64,000 bases of DNA from Sapria himalayana (lineage: Eukaryota; Streptophyta; Magnoliopsida; Malpighiales; Rafflesiaceae): assembly GCA_029783825.1 (NCBI GenBank), contig JAREIK010001468.1, forward strand, positions 868,001 through 932,000. Reading direction: 5' to 3'. Shown one piece after another: positions 1 to 12,679 of this stretch. The translations under genes and the position numbers were made by a program. The notes under the pieces were generated by a model. That model saw only the letters and a list, made by a program, of their open reading frames with translations. It made no database searches and was not told the DNA's origin. Within the stretch, counting starts at the first letter, position 1. Every line of letters begins with the position of its first letter.

Positions 1-2428
1 GAACCCTCAACCTTAGCCTTATTCATTATTGTATGCTTTATCTTCCTCAAGTATCTATAAAAATTATTGAAAATTACAAGACATTTTTGTGTTTATATAT
101 ATATATAAGATAAGAATTGATTTAGTGAATTAATATTACCTTTTTGGAGGATACATCCAACAATAATGGACAGGACCAGTAATCCTTGCTTCGTAAGCCA
201 AGTGCACTAGAAGATATTCCATTGAGTCAAAAAAACTATGAGGAAAAATTTCTCAAGATTGCACAAGATAACAGGAATTTGTTCATCTAGATTTCTCAAC
301 TCTTCATCAGTCAATGAAGAAGAAGTTAGTTGCTTGAAAAATAAAGAAATCTCAGTTATCGGCTCCCATATTATTTTAGGCAGGAATTCTCGAAGAGCAA
401 TTGGTAACAACCATTACATGAATATATGACAATCATGACTCTTCATGCCAAACAACTTAAGTTTTTTCGCATCCACACATCTCCCCATATTAGAAGCATA
501 CTCATCTAGAAATCTAAGTTTTTTTTAACAACTTCAACACAACCTTCTTCTGTAATTTATTCAGAACAAATGACACATCAGAATATTTATTGGTGATAAG
601 ATTTTTTGTAAATTGAGGATGACGACAATATTTATTCAACTCGTCTCATGACTTATAAGTATCCTTAGTTTTCCATAGAATGTTAAATACTATATTGAAA
701 ATATTATCAAACACATTCTTCTCGATATGCATAACATCAAGATTATACCTGATCAAGTGTTCACGCCAGTAGGGTAAATCCCAAAAAATAATTTTCTTAT
801 TCTACCCACAAGTCTTAGATATAACTGCATTCACAACCTTAGCATCAATATCTATCACCTTCCTCAAGCCTCTATTATTCAATTCCTATAAAATATTATC
901 CCTAGATTTAACCCCTGAGAATTTTTAGTAACCATTCTATTCTCAATGATGTTCTTGGCCTTATGTCGATACGGATGATTAATGGGCAAAAACTTCCGAT
1001 GGTTATCGAACCATGAGTGTTTTCCCATCTTAATTAATCTAAAAGAATCAGAATCTTCTATACAATATAGACATGCTAACATGCCTATTTTACTCCATCA
1101 AGATATCATAGAATATGCTAGAAAGTTATTTATGGTTTACATGTGGGCACTACGCATCTGAAAATTTTGCTATTTGGAAATATCTTAAGTTTGAACCCCA
1201 ACACCCCAAAGACTATTCAACTCCGCTATCAATGACTGCAATAAAACATCTATCTTCCCCTTTGGATTCGTAGGCCCCAACACTAACACAGTCAAAAATA
1301 TAAATTCCTCCTTCATACATGAGTATGGAGGCATATTATATGGGGTCACCACCACAGGCCACAAAATATTGCTGTTTAGATTGACCAAATGGTTGAAAAC
1401 CATCAGCAAATAACCCAGCCTAACATTTCTAATTTCAAAAAAAAATCAGGAAAATACTCATCAAAACATTTCCAAGCAGAGGTATTAGAAAGGTGACACA
1501 TCTTACCGTCATCCATATGATACTCTGAATGCCACCTCATTGTATTAGCTATTGTGGTTGATACATACAATCTCTGTAACCTAGGTGTTACTGGAAAATA
1601 GTGTATCTTCTTATACGGCACCTTCAACTCACGTATATACAATCTAATTCCAGAACCCCAAACCTTTTGATTGTACCGAGCATGCCCACATATTTTACAA
1701 CTATTAAGGTCACTATAATCATTCCATTATATCATATATTTGTTCACACAGTAATGATTGACCTATACGAGTAATCCCAAGCCTCTAATTAACCTTTTCA
1801 TGCTGAAGAAATCCAAAGGCATTAGATTATCTTTTAGCAACAATTATTCAATGAATTTAGACATATCATCAAACCATGCCTGTGAATACATGTGTCTACA
1901 CTTTATTTCTAACATCCTCACGACTGCAAAAAGTTTAGTATGCTTAGAATTTTTCTCATATACAGGTTTATCTCCAACTTGAATCATGTCATAAAAATTT
2001 CTTACATCGGCATTGGGTTTCTCATTCGGATTAAATTCAGGACCCGCAACATTAAAAACCATTTTATGGTATGTAATGTGATTAATATTATTCGAGACCA
2101 TCTAAGCAGTCTCACTTATTGATACTTGTACTGAACTTAAATACCTCTAGTAGACTTGCTTCTAACCATGGTATATCCAAATATAGTAATCCACCACAAA
2201 ACAATTTCTATACAAATGTATCTTCAAAGTCTCAACATTCAAAAACTTTTTATTCTGACATTTAACTAAAGTGCAAGGACACCTTATAGTTATATCTGTA
2301 CCACCATTCACACATTTAGGATGTCTCAGAGCAAACTAAACAAATTCATCATATTTATCCCCCCATTCATTAGAGAACATTTCATTTATTATTCAACCTT
2401 TGTACATCCATTCACGATCATCTTCCAT
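1..2428 (-). pseudogene. CACTA Tnp2-type transposase, decayed
   Basis: Several frames read in order down the minus strand match the plant Tnp2 protein. From 2428 there is a start ATG and a transposase-associated N-terminal domain (EDDREWMYKG near the start, then the IRCPC motif and IHLYRN). At 2101-1844 is the block ending KHTKLFAVVRMLEIKCRHMY. At 1642-1185 are PYKKIHYFPVTPRLQRLY and WPVVVTPYNMPP. At 1082-879 is YCIEDSDSFRL followed by SWFDNHRKFLP. At about 430-130 is a DUF4218 segment (LPIALREFLPKIIWEPITE, IPVILCNLEKFF). Stops and frame changes break it at least five times, so it is not functional. The N-terminal domain kept here is missing from copy 2. Confidence 0.9.
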
Positions 2429-2449
2429 AACTAGTTTAAAAAAAATCAT

Positions 2450-4530
2450 TTTGTTAATAAACGTAACTGTCTATAATTATAGTTGTATATAATTATATAT
2501 GCATTTATTTAGATATACAAAAATTTATATATTGTTATACACACATAGTTTAAAATAATGTTATATATTGTTATACATGTAATTATAAATATAGTAACAT
2601 GCGGTTAAACATATAATTAAACATATATTTATACATGTAGGTTTATATATTTGTTCATTTAATTTTATATATTTATACATTTAGTAATGTATAGGTATAG
2701 ATATAGTAAAATACTTTTTATATACTACTATATACAAGTATATATTAAATATAAGGTGTAAATTTAAATATTTAAATATAATTATGCATAAAACTTTTAA
2801 AGTTATACACATAGTAAGATACAATTATTTATAGTTATATATTATTTTACATATAATATACAGAATTATAAATAGTTATATATAATTAAACATATAGTTA
2901 TATATAGATATATTCATATTGGTAATTATAATATTTTGCTTTAATTATAACTATATGTTTAATTAAACATATAGTTATTAGTAGTTATACATAAATATAA
3001 ACAACATTATAAAAGAAATATTTTGCTTTAATTATATCAATACAGATATTAATATATAGTTACAAATATAGTTATATATAATTATATAGACATTTATTTA
3101 GTTATACAAAAATTTATATATAGTTATACACATATAGTTTAACATAATGTTGTATGTTGTTATACATGTAATTATAAATATTATTACATGTGATTATACA
3201 TGTAGTTACACGTATAGTTAAACGTATATTTATACATGTAGGTTTATATATTTTTTAATTTAAATTTATATATTTATACATATAGTTATGTATAGGTATA
3301 GATAAAGTAAAATGCTTTTTTATATACTAATATATACAAATATATAATAAATATAAGTTGTAAAGTATATATTTTAATATTATTATGTATAAAGCTTTTA
3401 TAGTTATACATATAGTAAGATACAATTATTTAGAGTTATATATTATTATTCATATAATATATATAGTTATAAATAGTTATATATAATTAAACAAATAGTT
3501 ATATATAGATATATTTATACAAGTAGTGATAAGTAGTTATACATAAATATATAATATGTTATAAACTACTATTTTAATTTAATTATAAATATACATATAT
3601 GTACATATAGTTACAAATAGAGTTATATTTAATTATATTAGAGTGTTAAATATTTATACAAATATTTATATATAGTTATACACATATAGTTATAATTATG
3701 TATGTAGTTAAAGATATAATTATATTTAACATTTATATAGTTATACATTTAGTAAAATATAATAATATAAAGTTATATATTAGTATACATATAGTATATA
3801 TTTTTTAGAAATATAGTTATATATAATTATACATATAGTTATACATTGTTATATAGTTACAAATTAGTTATGTAAAGTTATAAATATAGTTATAAAATTA
3901 GTTTACTCTATTATAAATATAGTTATAAATACTTTTATACTAGTGGCATATGATTATATAATTAAACACGTGTATCTATATAATATTTGTGAATAAAATA
4001 TTTTTATAAATGTTACTTAAATATTATTATATTTATATGTAACACTTTTATAAATAATATATAGTATATATATCACGTTTATATAAACACTATACATAAT
4101 CTATATTTATATAAAAAATAATATGTATTATAAATATTTACAAAATTGTATAATCATTTAGTATTACATAATTGTTATATAAGAAAATATATAAATGGAT
4201 AATTTAATGTAAATTTTGTATAGATATTTATAAACATTAATATATAAATATAAATATTTATATATAACATTATATGTTTATATAAACATATCAATGTGTA
4301 TTTATAATACAATACGTTGATATATATTAAAGTAAAGACATTTATACATAATATCATATAATTATATAAATGTATAAATGTTTATATATAATGTTATAGA
4401 CATTTAAGATTAACATTAAATAAAAGTTTGATTTAACATAAATCATTATATATTTTAAAGTATAGACGTTTATACATAATGTCATACGATTATATAAATA
4501 TAAACCATTAACATTAAGATTATTCGGATG
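2450..4530. repeat. AT-rich internal block of CACTA copy 1 with tandem long unit
   Basis: About 2 kb consisting almost only of A and T, dominated by short words such as ATATAGTTATACATA. A longer unit is visible: a stretch containing ATGTTGTATGTTGTTATACA recurs at about 2543-2592 and 3129-3178, roughly 586 bp apart, with a partial third unit near 3683. The block is shared with copy 2 at 29400-32102. A 60-codon minus-strand frame at 4175-4357 is nearly the same in both copies, but its composition is just that of the repeat, so I do not call it a gene. Confidence 0.8.
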
Positions 4531-4950
4531 CAAACATCATGTAATTGAAATGAAAATCACTAAAACCCTAAACATATAAATAGTAGATGAACAAATTTAA
4601 AAAAATGAAAAATTATAGTTTAAGTAATTGTGTCGAGTCAAAATCATGTTAGGTTAAATGAAATCGAAGCAAAAATTAAGAAATAAGGAGGAGAAAAAAA
4701 AACCTAATAACGAAATATACTGATAAAACAAAATTCCGAATGTGTATATATAATTCAGAGAGACGGAGATGTGTATAAGCAATTTGAAGGAAAATAACAA
4801 AGAAAAACTTACCTGGATTTAGAAGAAAAATCAAATTTTTTTGATTTCGTTCTTACACTAGGCTCTGATTCAAAAAAAACAACTGAGTTTCGATGATTTT
4901 ATGTTTTAATGACTTAGCAAATAATTTTCAAATAAAAAAATTAAAACAAT
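4530..4950 (-). promoter_or_regulatory. 5' leader of the CACTA transposase gene
   Basis: Between the AT-rich block and the terminal repeats lies a non-repetitive stretch. It contains CTTACCT at 4808-4814, which on the minus strand is a near-perfect plant splice donor (AGGTAAG). In En/Spm-type elements a non-coding first exon next to the subterminal repeats is common, so this is probably exon 1 and the start of a leader intron. The promoter assignment is inference. Confidence 0.4.
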
Positions 4951-5245
4951 GAATTACCGACCAAAATTATTGTTGGCAAATGGTCGGGGAGAAAAAATCT
5001 ATAAGTATTTGGAAGTCTAATTTACTGACCAATTTTAATGGTAATATGTTTTTGGTCGTTAAATGGTCGGTAATTAGTCGGTAATCTCTATTCTCTATTT
5101 TCATCCTAATTTACTGGCCAATTCCCGACCAAAAATATTTGATCGGTAGTTATAGTCGGTATTCGGTCGTGAAAAAATTAGTAATTACCTACCTAAATAT
5201 TCGGTCAGTTGTTTGGTTGGTAATTACGACATTATAAATATATTA
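4950..5245. repeat. CACTA subterminal repeats, copy 1
   Basis: Many short direct and inverted copies of a TGGTCGGTAAT/ATTACCGACCA motif. The same motif fills 23160-23940 at the other end of copy 2. Subterminal motif clusters like this are transposase-binding regions in CACTA elements. Confidence 0.8.
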
Positions 5246-5274
5246 GATAACCACTTTACCGAATACATTCCAGA

Positions 5275-5440
5275 ACTAGTGCATCTAGAAACAGCGTGGC
5301 AATGACCATCGTTATGAACAATAGTCATTGATACGCTGTTGAATTTTAAAAATCAGAAGCCGACGTTGTGAAAGCCGGCTATTGAATTTTTAAAAATCAT
5401 CGACTGATCAGTGCTAATCATTGTTCCCTACAACAAACAC
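5275..5440 (+). repeat. Left long terminal inverted repeat of the Pack-type element
   Basis: Pairs with 7130-7340 on the opposite strand. It holds two tandem copies of a motif of about 43 bp that includes ATTGAATTTTAAAAAT, ending near TTGTTCCCTACA. A diverged relative of its outer 120 bp occurs at 37541-37665. Confidence 0.8.
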
Positions 5441-5597
5441 TAGAGCTGATTAACACATAAAAACACAAACTAGATAGTGCATGCATTCTAGAACTACTCA
5501 AAGAACTTGCACGGTGCTTCCACTAGAATCCATGAGGCTTGAGAGCTTAGAGATTTGTGACCCAGAGTGTTGACTCTTGCTGGCACTAGCTTATTTA

Positions 5598-5720
<123 letters not shown>

Positions 5721-5829
5721 CTAATTTGTTCCTGACAGCTCCTGCATGTGCCTATACAACGGCATCCCTTTTGCTCCTGGTTTAATCTTGAAATAGAAGA
5801 TGTTCATCTCCATCCTCACAATACCCAAC

Positions 5830-6600
5830 AAGCCACACTAAATGCTTATGGTTTAATCTTGATAAGAAAGAGATTTTTAATTCAAATACACTCTCTTTTT
5901 CTTGTAATTTCTTCCCTCTATGCCTGATTTCTTTTTGTTTAATCGCAACTTCGCGGTCATCCTACAATCTACCTTTATAAACAAGCCTAGAGCCCCCTCC
6001 TCCGATCTTGATATCCAATGAAAAATTGTTTGTGGTAGATGTGAGCTCCAAGAATGTGAATTTGCCTACTTTGTTTGTGTGTTTGGATGAAGTTTTGCTC
6101 CTTTGGCATCGCATCGCTCGTGAAACCTACCACTTCATCGTCGTTGTTCTTGATAGTCCATTACTGTTTGTTGCACCTTTCTCACCAGAACTTGTTCGAG
6201 TGATTCTTGGTTGAACAAAATTTTGTATTATATTGTGTCCCACACAGACACGAGTCAAGAAATAGTAAATAAGAAAGCACAAGCTTAAAAAGATTCCTAT
6301 TAATCCAACAATGGCGATCACCAAAACTCTAGTGTTTAAATTGCTTGAAGAAGAAAACAACTCTAGATAGGGGGAAGAGGGTGAAGAAAACAAATCATCC
6401 CTAATCCATAACATAATCGATCAGAATCTGGATAAATGTCGCAGTCACTACAAGAAGTAGAAGATGAAACACAAGGCCTAGGGAAAATCTCCGGCAATGG
6501 AATCCGGAGATTCTTTTTGTAAATATACGATCCGGGTCCCCAACATATCACTGAGAAATTTTCCGATGTCAATCCACAAGTAAAGTTCGAACCAGAACTT
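5830..6600 (-). pseudogene. Captured fragment of a CCR4-like (CRINKLY4-related) receptor kinase
   Basis: Read on the minus strand from about 6600, the sequence gives the end of an extracellular region (SGSNFTCGL, VICWGPG), a Cys-rich stretch (CSDCDIYPDSDRLCYGLGMIC), a transmembrane helix (VLVIAIVGLIGIFLSLCFLI, about 6330-6270), then FVQPRITR. In another frame follow TFLELTSTTNNFSLDIKIGG, the ATP-loop region LVYKGRL, REVAIK, and SRLNHKHLVWLVGYCEDGDE. This order matches plant CCR receptor kinases from the last ectodomain repeat to about kinase subdomain V. Stops and shifts (for example after YKGRL) break it, the glycine loop is altered, and the rest of the kinase is absent. The donor gene is not in the window. 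Confidence 0.85.
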
Positions 6601-7090
6601 GCAACCAGCACCATTGGAATATTAGTCGATCGGAGATTGCATTTTAAAAAGACTATGTCCCATTTCATCTACAACGTGGCAGTCCACATTTTGGGTGGTC
6701 CTGATAATCAAGAAGCCATGGCACTTATGATTAGAATGTCCAGAAACAACGTGACAGTCCCATTTCAAGTAGATGTTGTGAGTGAAATAGAGAAAAACGT
6801 GAACCAGATATGGATTAAACAATTCAAGGAGAAGAACACAAGTAATGCATGTGTTGTCTGCCAAGAGGTTGTAGTGAATGATAGCTTGCACTTGGTGGAC
6901 GTGATCAGGTCTCTAGACAACAGCTATGATCTGGTTATGGTAGGTAGGAGACATCAAAATGAGTTGATCGATGAAGAAATGGCCGAATAGTTGGAGCATC
7001 TAGAGATGGGCATCATTGGAGACATGCTTGCATCGTTGGGCACTCGTTGCATGATGATGTCCATCGAGGAAAAAATGCGCACACTATCTG
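6600..7090 (+). pseudogene. Captured fragment of a CHX-type cation/H+ antiporter, C-terminal domain
   Basis: The plus-strand frame reads GILVDRRL, then VAVHILGGPDNQEAMALMIR, IWIKQFKEKNTSNACVVCQE, VIRSLDNSYDLVMVGRR, and after one stop at 6988-6990, EHLEMGIIGDMLASLGTR. This is the cytosolic C-terminal domain typical of plant CHX antiporters (GILVDRG, FFGGPDDREALA, IRSLDSNYDLFIVGR, PELGVIGDLLAS). Only the last part of the family is present and there is no membrane domain. It abuts the kinase fragment head to head at about 6595-6610, so the two captured pieces diverge from one junction. A 117-codon open frame survives (6637-6990). Confidence 0.85.
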
Positions 7091-7129
7091 GATTGTGTTT
7101 TTCTATGTTAAGCGGCCCCGATGTTTATT

Positions 7130-7340
7130 GTAGGGAATGATGATTGGTGTTGATCTGTTGACGATTTTTAAAATTCAATATTCGGCATTCACAATGCTGG
7201 CATTTAATTTTTAAAATTCAATAGCAAACATTCACAATACTAGCCTCTAATTTTTAAAATTCAATAGTGTGGCAATGGTCGTCATTTATTAGGACGGGCA
7301 TTGACATGTTGTTTCCAGATGTACTAGTTTGGTAATATTT
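7130..7340 (-). repeat. Right long terminal inverted repeat of the Pack-type element
   Basis: Inverted counterpart of 5275-5440. It has three copies of the ATTGAATTTTAAAAAT-containing unit instead of two, so the TIRs differ in length by one unit. Confidence 0.8.
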
Positions 7341-7599
7341 TTGAAATACACATTATATTTTAGATTTTTTATTTAAAATGCATTATTTCCGTACAAAATT
7401 ACTCTCTCCAAATGTGATATACCTCAGCAACAATCAAAACTTCCATATGGTATTTTTTAGATTATCCTTGAAATATTTGATCTTCAAGTCTTTAAAAATA
7501 GCATCTAAGGATTTCAAATTGTCATTGATCCCAAGTTAGCTTTTAAGTACATCCAGGATGGACTTAGAATAGCTACATTCAAAAAAAAACATAATTTAT

Positions 7600-9850
7600 A
7601 AATTTTGCATGGGTGTAGAATTCACATTTTATAATCTGTAGTTGTGTGAAGGCCTGATCCTTCATTCTGAGCTTCTCGTATTTAGCAATCCATAGGTGCA
7701 TTGCATGTTTCGGGATATGCTTTTTCATCTATATACTTTTGGCTTAGGCTTTTTCTTTTTTATTAAAATTCCCCATTTAAAATTTGTACGAATCTGAAAT
7801 TATTCAACCATTTTATCCCCATTTGTCCAACTCTTCCATTGCTTGCTTTTTTGAGCCAAATTTCTCTATTAAGATATCCCTAATCACGATTAGAACTTTC
7901 CAATGAGGTGGATCTACTTTAAAAATCTGGTAATTCCATATATTTTTGGAGTTAAGATAGAAATGATGGACCCACTTTATCCAAAGTGTGTCATCTTTCT
8001 TATTAATTCTCCAAAGAGTTTTTACAAAAAAAAGCCTTATTCCATATAGATATATCCAAGATGCTGAGGCTTCCTAAGGTGGATAACATAGATACTTTGG
8101 CCCATAAAACTTTGGGCCTATATCTTTCGGTTTTTGGGCTACCTCACAAGAATCTTCTGCATGCGTTTTCAATGACATTGATAATGTACTTTGGTAAAAG
8201 AAATACCAAAAACTAATAAACTTCAATTCCTTGAATTACTATTCGAAAGAGCTCTATCCTTCCTACTATCGAAAGGATTTTACCCACCCTTTCATGAATG
8301 ACTAAAATAATCTTATTCAATAGAATGAAGAATTGGGAAGATATTAATCGAGTTGAAGATAATGGAACTCCAAGGAAGACGAATGGGATAGTGCCTTCCA
8401 TAAATTCTGAAATTTTCAAAATCTCATCTTTGTGTTTTTTGTACACTCCTCTAAAGAAGATATTCGATTTGGAAGAGTTTAAATTTAATCCAAAAACTAC
8501 AGTTAGTTCTTTTAAGACTTTGAGGATTATCTTAAATGATGGAAGATCTCCTTTGGAGCAAATCATTAAGTTATCCCCACACATAAGATGACTTATCCTT
8601 AGGGGTGAATACCCTTGATGAAAAGAAAAAGATTCTAAGGATGAGGCTGCCACCAATTGTCTTGAGAGGTATTCCATGTAAAGGGCAAAGAGGTAGGGTG
8701 ATAGTGGATCTCCTTGCCTAAGACCTTTGTTGCCCTTGAAGAAACCATGCATTTGGTCATTTATGGTGAAGGAAAATAATGTAGTAGTAACACATTCCAG
8801 AATTATATTAATGAATTGCTTGGGAAAATTCAATCCTTTTAAGACTTACTTCAAAAAACCACATTTTACTATATCAAATATCTTTTGAATATCAATTTTT
8901 AAGAAGCACCTCGGAGAGATCCTTCTTCTACAATATTTCCTAATCAATTCATATGCCAAAAAAAAATTATCTGTCGGTCTCCCTTTGACGTAGGCCCCTT
9001 GGTCAAGATTTATTATTCCATCCATCACCATTTTCAATTGAGAAGTTATAAGCTTTGCAATTGTCTTTTAGATTACACTGCATCATGATATGTGCCTGAA
9101 ATCCCAAACCATCGATGCATGTGAAGATTTTGGGATTAATGATATATAGGCATGGTTTATTTGCCTCAACATTCTTCCGAAGTGAAAGAAACCATTTATG
9201 ACTTTAATAACATCCACGCTGATATCCTTCCATACATGTTTAAAAAACTCCACAATGTAACTGTCAGGTCTAGGCAACTTAGAATTACCCATGATAAATA
9301 GAATATTTTTTATCTCTTTTGGAGAGTGATAAAAAGAGTAGTTTTTGATCTTTTTCTTGAAGTGTCATGCCCTTTGTTAAAATCTGATCATCTATCTTAT
9401 TTATATTACTCAATGTACCTAGTAATTTCTTATAATGCATAACAAAGCTTTCTACAATTTCACTCCTTGAAGTTGTAACTCCCATCATCTTTTACTAAGG
9501 CCATGATTTTGCTTTTATCACTTTGATTTAGGTAATTGATTTTAACCTTTTGTCTAGGGAAAGATAATTCATCCTCTTGTAGTTTCCTCAATTCTATTTT
9601 AAGAGCCATCTCCTTATCCTTCAAAGGTTGAGTAGGACATTGCAACATATTTGTAGCTTTCGAAGTGCTTTACTAGCAAGAGTAGCCCTTATACTAATAT
9701 GTGCATGTTGCTTTTTATTCAGTTTTTTTAGAGGCTCCTTTAATTTTTCTAACCTTTTAACTAGTTGAAATATAAATGATCCTTCGAAGTTCTCCTTCCA
9801 ACTATCAAGTAATATCGATGTGAAATCTTTGTGAGAAAACCACGTATTAT
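7600..9850 (-). pseudogene. L1-type LINE remnant (reverse transcriptase and zf-RVT regions)
   Basis: Minus-strand frames read in order from 9850: a linker with RLEKLKEPLKKLNKKQHAHI, then VKINYLNQSDKSKI, then PRPDSYIVEFFKHVWKDI and INHAYISLIPKS (9292-9083). Next are LDQGAYVKGRPTDNFFLAYEL and RCFLKIDIQKIFD (9037-8846), then KGLRQGDPLSPYLFALYMEY (in 8833-8213). Further on are WNKAFFCKNS and the tail IPKHAMHLWIAKYEKLRMKD near 7650. This is the plant L1-type order. The catalytic FADD box has become MCGDN, several frames are needed, and the endonuclease domain is missing, so it is dead and 5'-truncated. Confidence 0.88.
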
Positions 9851-9859
9851 AGAATTAAA

Positions 9860-12090
9860 AAAAAATTCTTTTTTTCATCTGATTCTGTAGTTCTTAACAT
9901 TTCTTTTAGTTCACTCGTTCCATTTTCTTTTAGTTTTATTTTCATCTAGTAGAGCTAGCTCGATTTAACTCATTATTTAGTGTTTAATTTACCAAACATA
10001 ATATATTTTGATGATTTAGAATGATGTGTATATGTTAAAATACATATTTTTTTTTTAATATTTTTGATATATTAGAAATCTTTGATGAATACTTTTGAAA
10101 CCAATGAGTTTTTGGAGGTATTTAATATATAAAATACTTTCATATATCTTTCATAGTTTTGATATTTATTTTTGGTTGAAATTCTACATATATAGTCATT
10201 AGCAAAATCATATACATCGTGATCCTACCAACTTGTCAATACTATCTTCATAATAGCAGCCAAGTATCCTATTAATACTATCTTTATATAACTTGATAGT
10301 CTTAAGTCATAATTATTACTCTGTAATAAAGTCATGAATTTTGAGCTATATACAATTAAAGAGCCACGAAAATTCATATCAAAGCTATGACTTTTTGGAA
10401 ATTAAATATATTAAAGAATATTACTCGAGTATGATCATTTCCTTGACTACGACCATTATCCTCAAATGAAGGCATGGTTATGACTAGTACATGCAAGCTA
10501 AGTGCAAGTATTATGGTCACTTCACAACATTGTAGCTATCCATCGACTAAAAATGAATGAAGGCATGAAGTCGTGACCATTCATAGCACCATGAATTTGT
10601 GTTATCGAGAGATAAAACTCAAGTTATGGTCATTACCAGTACCTCAAATTTATGTTATAGAAATATCAAGATATTGAACATAGTCATTATTATTTTTCAA
10701 AGTCTTGACATTGAACTAAAGAGATGACGTTCATAATTGAGACTTTTATCTAAAAGTCATGACTTACTTCTTAGAATAATGTAAAGTTGCCAAACTATAA
10801 AAGTAAAAGTTATCAAATTTTTACCAAAATTCTCATTTCTTCACTTTCTCTCTCACTAACATGAAAAACCACAACAACTACATACTCAAAGAGCAAATTT
10901 CGTACTCCCAAGGGATTTCATAAAAAAACAAGGGACACATGAAAATATGTCAATCCTTAGAGTTGGAAGTAATAAAGCTTCTCTCCTCTAAAGATAATTT
11001 CAGAAATTTGCAGCAACTAGCATGATCTATGGTTTGTATTTTTTTAATAATATGATATAATTGGTTTGAATGATCGATGTATTTATGGTTTGATTATATT
11101 TTAAATGTTATATATATTGAAAGATGGTAATAAAATAGAACTTGAATAATGATTTTGACTAATAGTAGATTTGTGAGAGGTTGTTATGATAGATGATAAT
11201 AGGTAAACTATAAGACTCACTAGTGCATATGATAGAAAAGTGATAATAATCCTTATAATTGTGATGGACGAGATAAACCTATAAATCAAATCACAAAGTT
11301 TGAATATGTTAATTATTGTGAGTATGCTACTTATAAAGTTAAAAGTGCTAACACTTTTACACATCAATCCATTACACACATCTTACAGACACTATTTCTG
11401 ATTAGGATAAATGTTATACATAATGCTCTCTCGAGGAGTTTACTTTTAGTCTACGAGAATGAGTCACATCATTACCACGGAGGACAATGATATACAAGCT
11501 TTGGGACATGTGCGAGTTCATTACCAAGGAGGATGGAGAGAGGGAATCATTTAGATCTATATGAGTGTGCAGTAACTCACAAAGTGGTGAGAATCCTTAC
11601 GAGTTCCTTTAACTCATATGGTTTCCACTTGTGAAACTCAAAGAAAACATAAACTAATTGTACAAGTATGGTACTTAAGAAGCTAAAAATGTAAACATTT
11701 AAAAATCATGCCAATGATTAGTTTTTATGACAATGGAGAGTAGTTAATAAGAGTGTGGACACGAAGCAACCATCAAAAGCAGTTGACAAAGTTGTCAGAA
11801 ATATATGAGAATATGAATGACACTTATATATGGATGAATTATTATCTCCATGATAATATACTAAGTAAAATAACTATGAGAAAACCACCATTGAAAAAAA
11901 GCTCAATGATGATAATCACATTATATACCATTAGAGTAGATAGTCATTGCATAACATATTAAATTTTATTATATATACGACATAATATATATCAAATGAA
12001 TTAACATCACATAAATTAAATAAATAAATCTAAAAACTAATACAAATTATAGTGCACACATATGTGTGGTTGTGTGTTTAGAAATGTATA
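9860..12090. other. AT-rich intergenic stretch, nothing recognised
   Basis: No convincing coding region. At 10320-10760 a loose set of words such as AGTCATGAC, CTCAAATTTATGTTAT and AGTTATGGTCATTAC recurs, which suggests decayed repeat DNA. The frames at 11101-11379 and 11753-11962 are low-complexity or show no family features. Confidence 0.5.
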
Positions 12091-12149
12091 TATATGTTTA
12101 TATATATATATATATATATATAAAGATTTATAAATAAATATATATTTAT

Positions 12150-12187
<38 letters not shown>

Positions 12188-12250
12188 TCATATCTACATA
12201 TATTTATATATGATTACACATATATGTTTATATTCATATGTGTGTGTATT
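12090..12250. repeat. TA and CA microsatellite cluster upstream of ribokinase
   Basis: Runs of TA, then CACACA, then TATA and GTGTG within 160 bp. Confidence 0.9.
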
Positions 12251-12582
12251 TTAGTTCATTATTTTATTTGATTATTGTGATAAGATGATGCGTGCATTTT
12301 ATTCTTTGTGGAGGGAAAGAGTTTAAATCTCAATTTTTTTAGGATTAATGAATATCTAAACTTTTTAAATCACTCCTCAAGGAAATGTGGTTTTTAAATC
12401 TGACACATTTATTTGTATATTCCAAAAATGAGATCTAATTTTTTAAAACTCACGAGTATTAAAATTGGGTAGATGAAATTTAGTATAACAAAACTTATTA
12501 TTGTTGAGTTTTGAATATTTTTTAAATATTTAAAATTATTATTTTTTTCAAATATTTTGTATTGATGCACCAAAATGTAAAT

Positions 12583-12667
12583 AAACCCTAATTTGATTTT
12601 GGGCTAATGTGGGCCCGCCAAATTCCCGTTATTGTTGGTCTGGGCTAGCCGGTACGTCTCCAGGTAT
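12583..12667 (+). promoter_or_regulatory. Ribokinase proximal promoter: telo-box and TCP site II motifs
   Basis: AAACCCTAA (telo-box) at 12583-12591 is followed by TGGGCT at 12600-12605, TGGGCC at 12610-12615 and TGGGCT at 12641-12646. Telo-boxes next to site II elements (TGGGCY) are a known combination in promoters of plant housekeeping genes active in growing tissue. No clear TATA box is seen near them, which fits that promoter class. Function is inferred from motif and position. Confidence 0.55.
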
Positions 12668-12679
12668 ATGATAGAGAGC

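Larger units (their letters stand above)
1..5245 (-). mobile_element. CACTA (En/Spm) element, copy 1, cut by the window start
   Basis: The transposase runs on the minus strand, so the right side of this interval is its 5' end. In order from the right are: a terminal region with many TGGTCGGTAAT-like motifs (4950-5245), a leader with a minus-strand splice donor (AGGTAAG, 4808-4814), an AT-rich block (2450-4530), and a decayed Tnp2-type gene that runs off the window at base 1. The same series reappears at 27170-32102 in copy 2. The outer terminus is degenerate: the reverse complement around 5210-5245 resembles the CACTA terminus seen at 23157, but no clean CACTA or 3-bp duplication can be fixed. 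Confidence 0.85.

Noticed and set aside
4175..4357. 60-residue frame nearly identical in both CACTA copies (also 31748-31930)
   Set aside because: Its composition is that of the AT-rich repeat (mostly I, Y, L, N), and conservation is explained by shared descent of the two elements.
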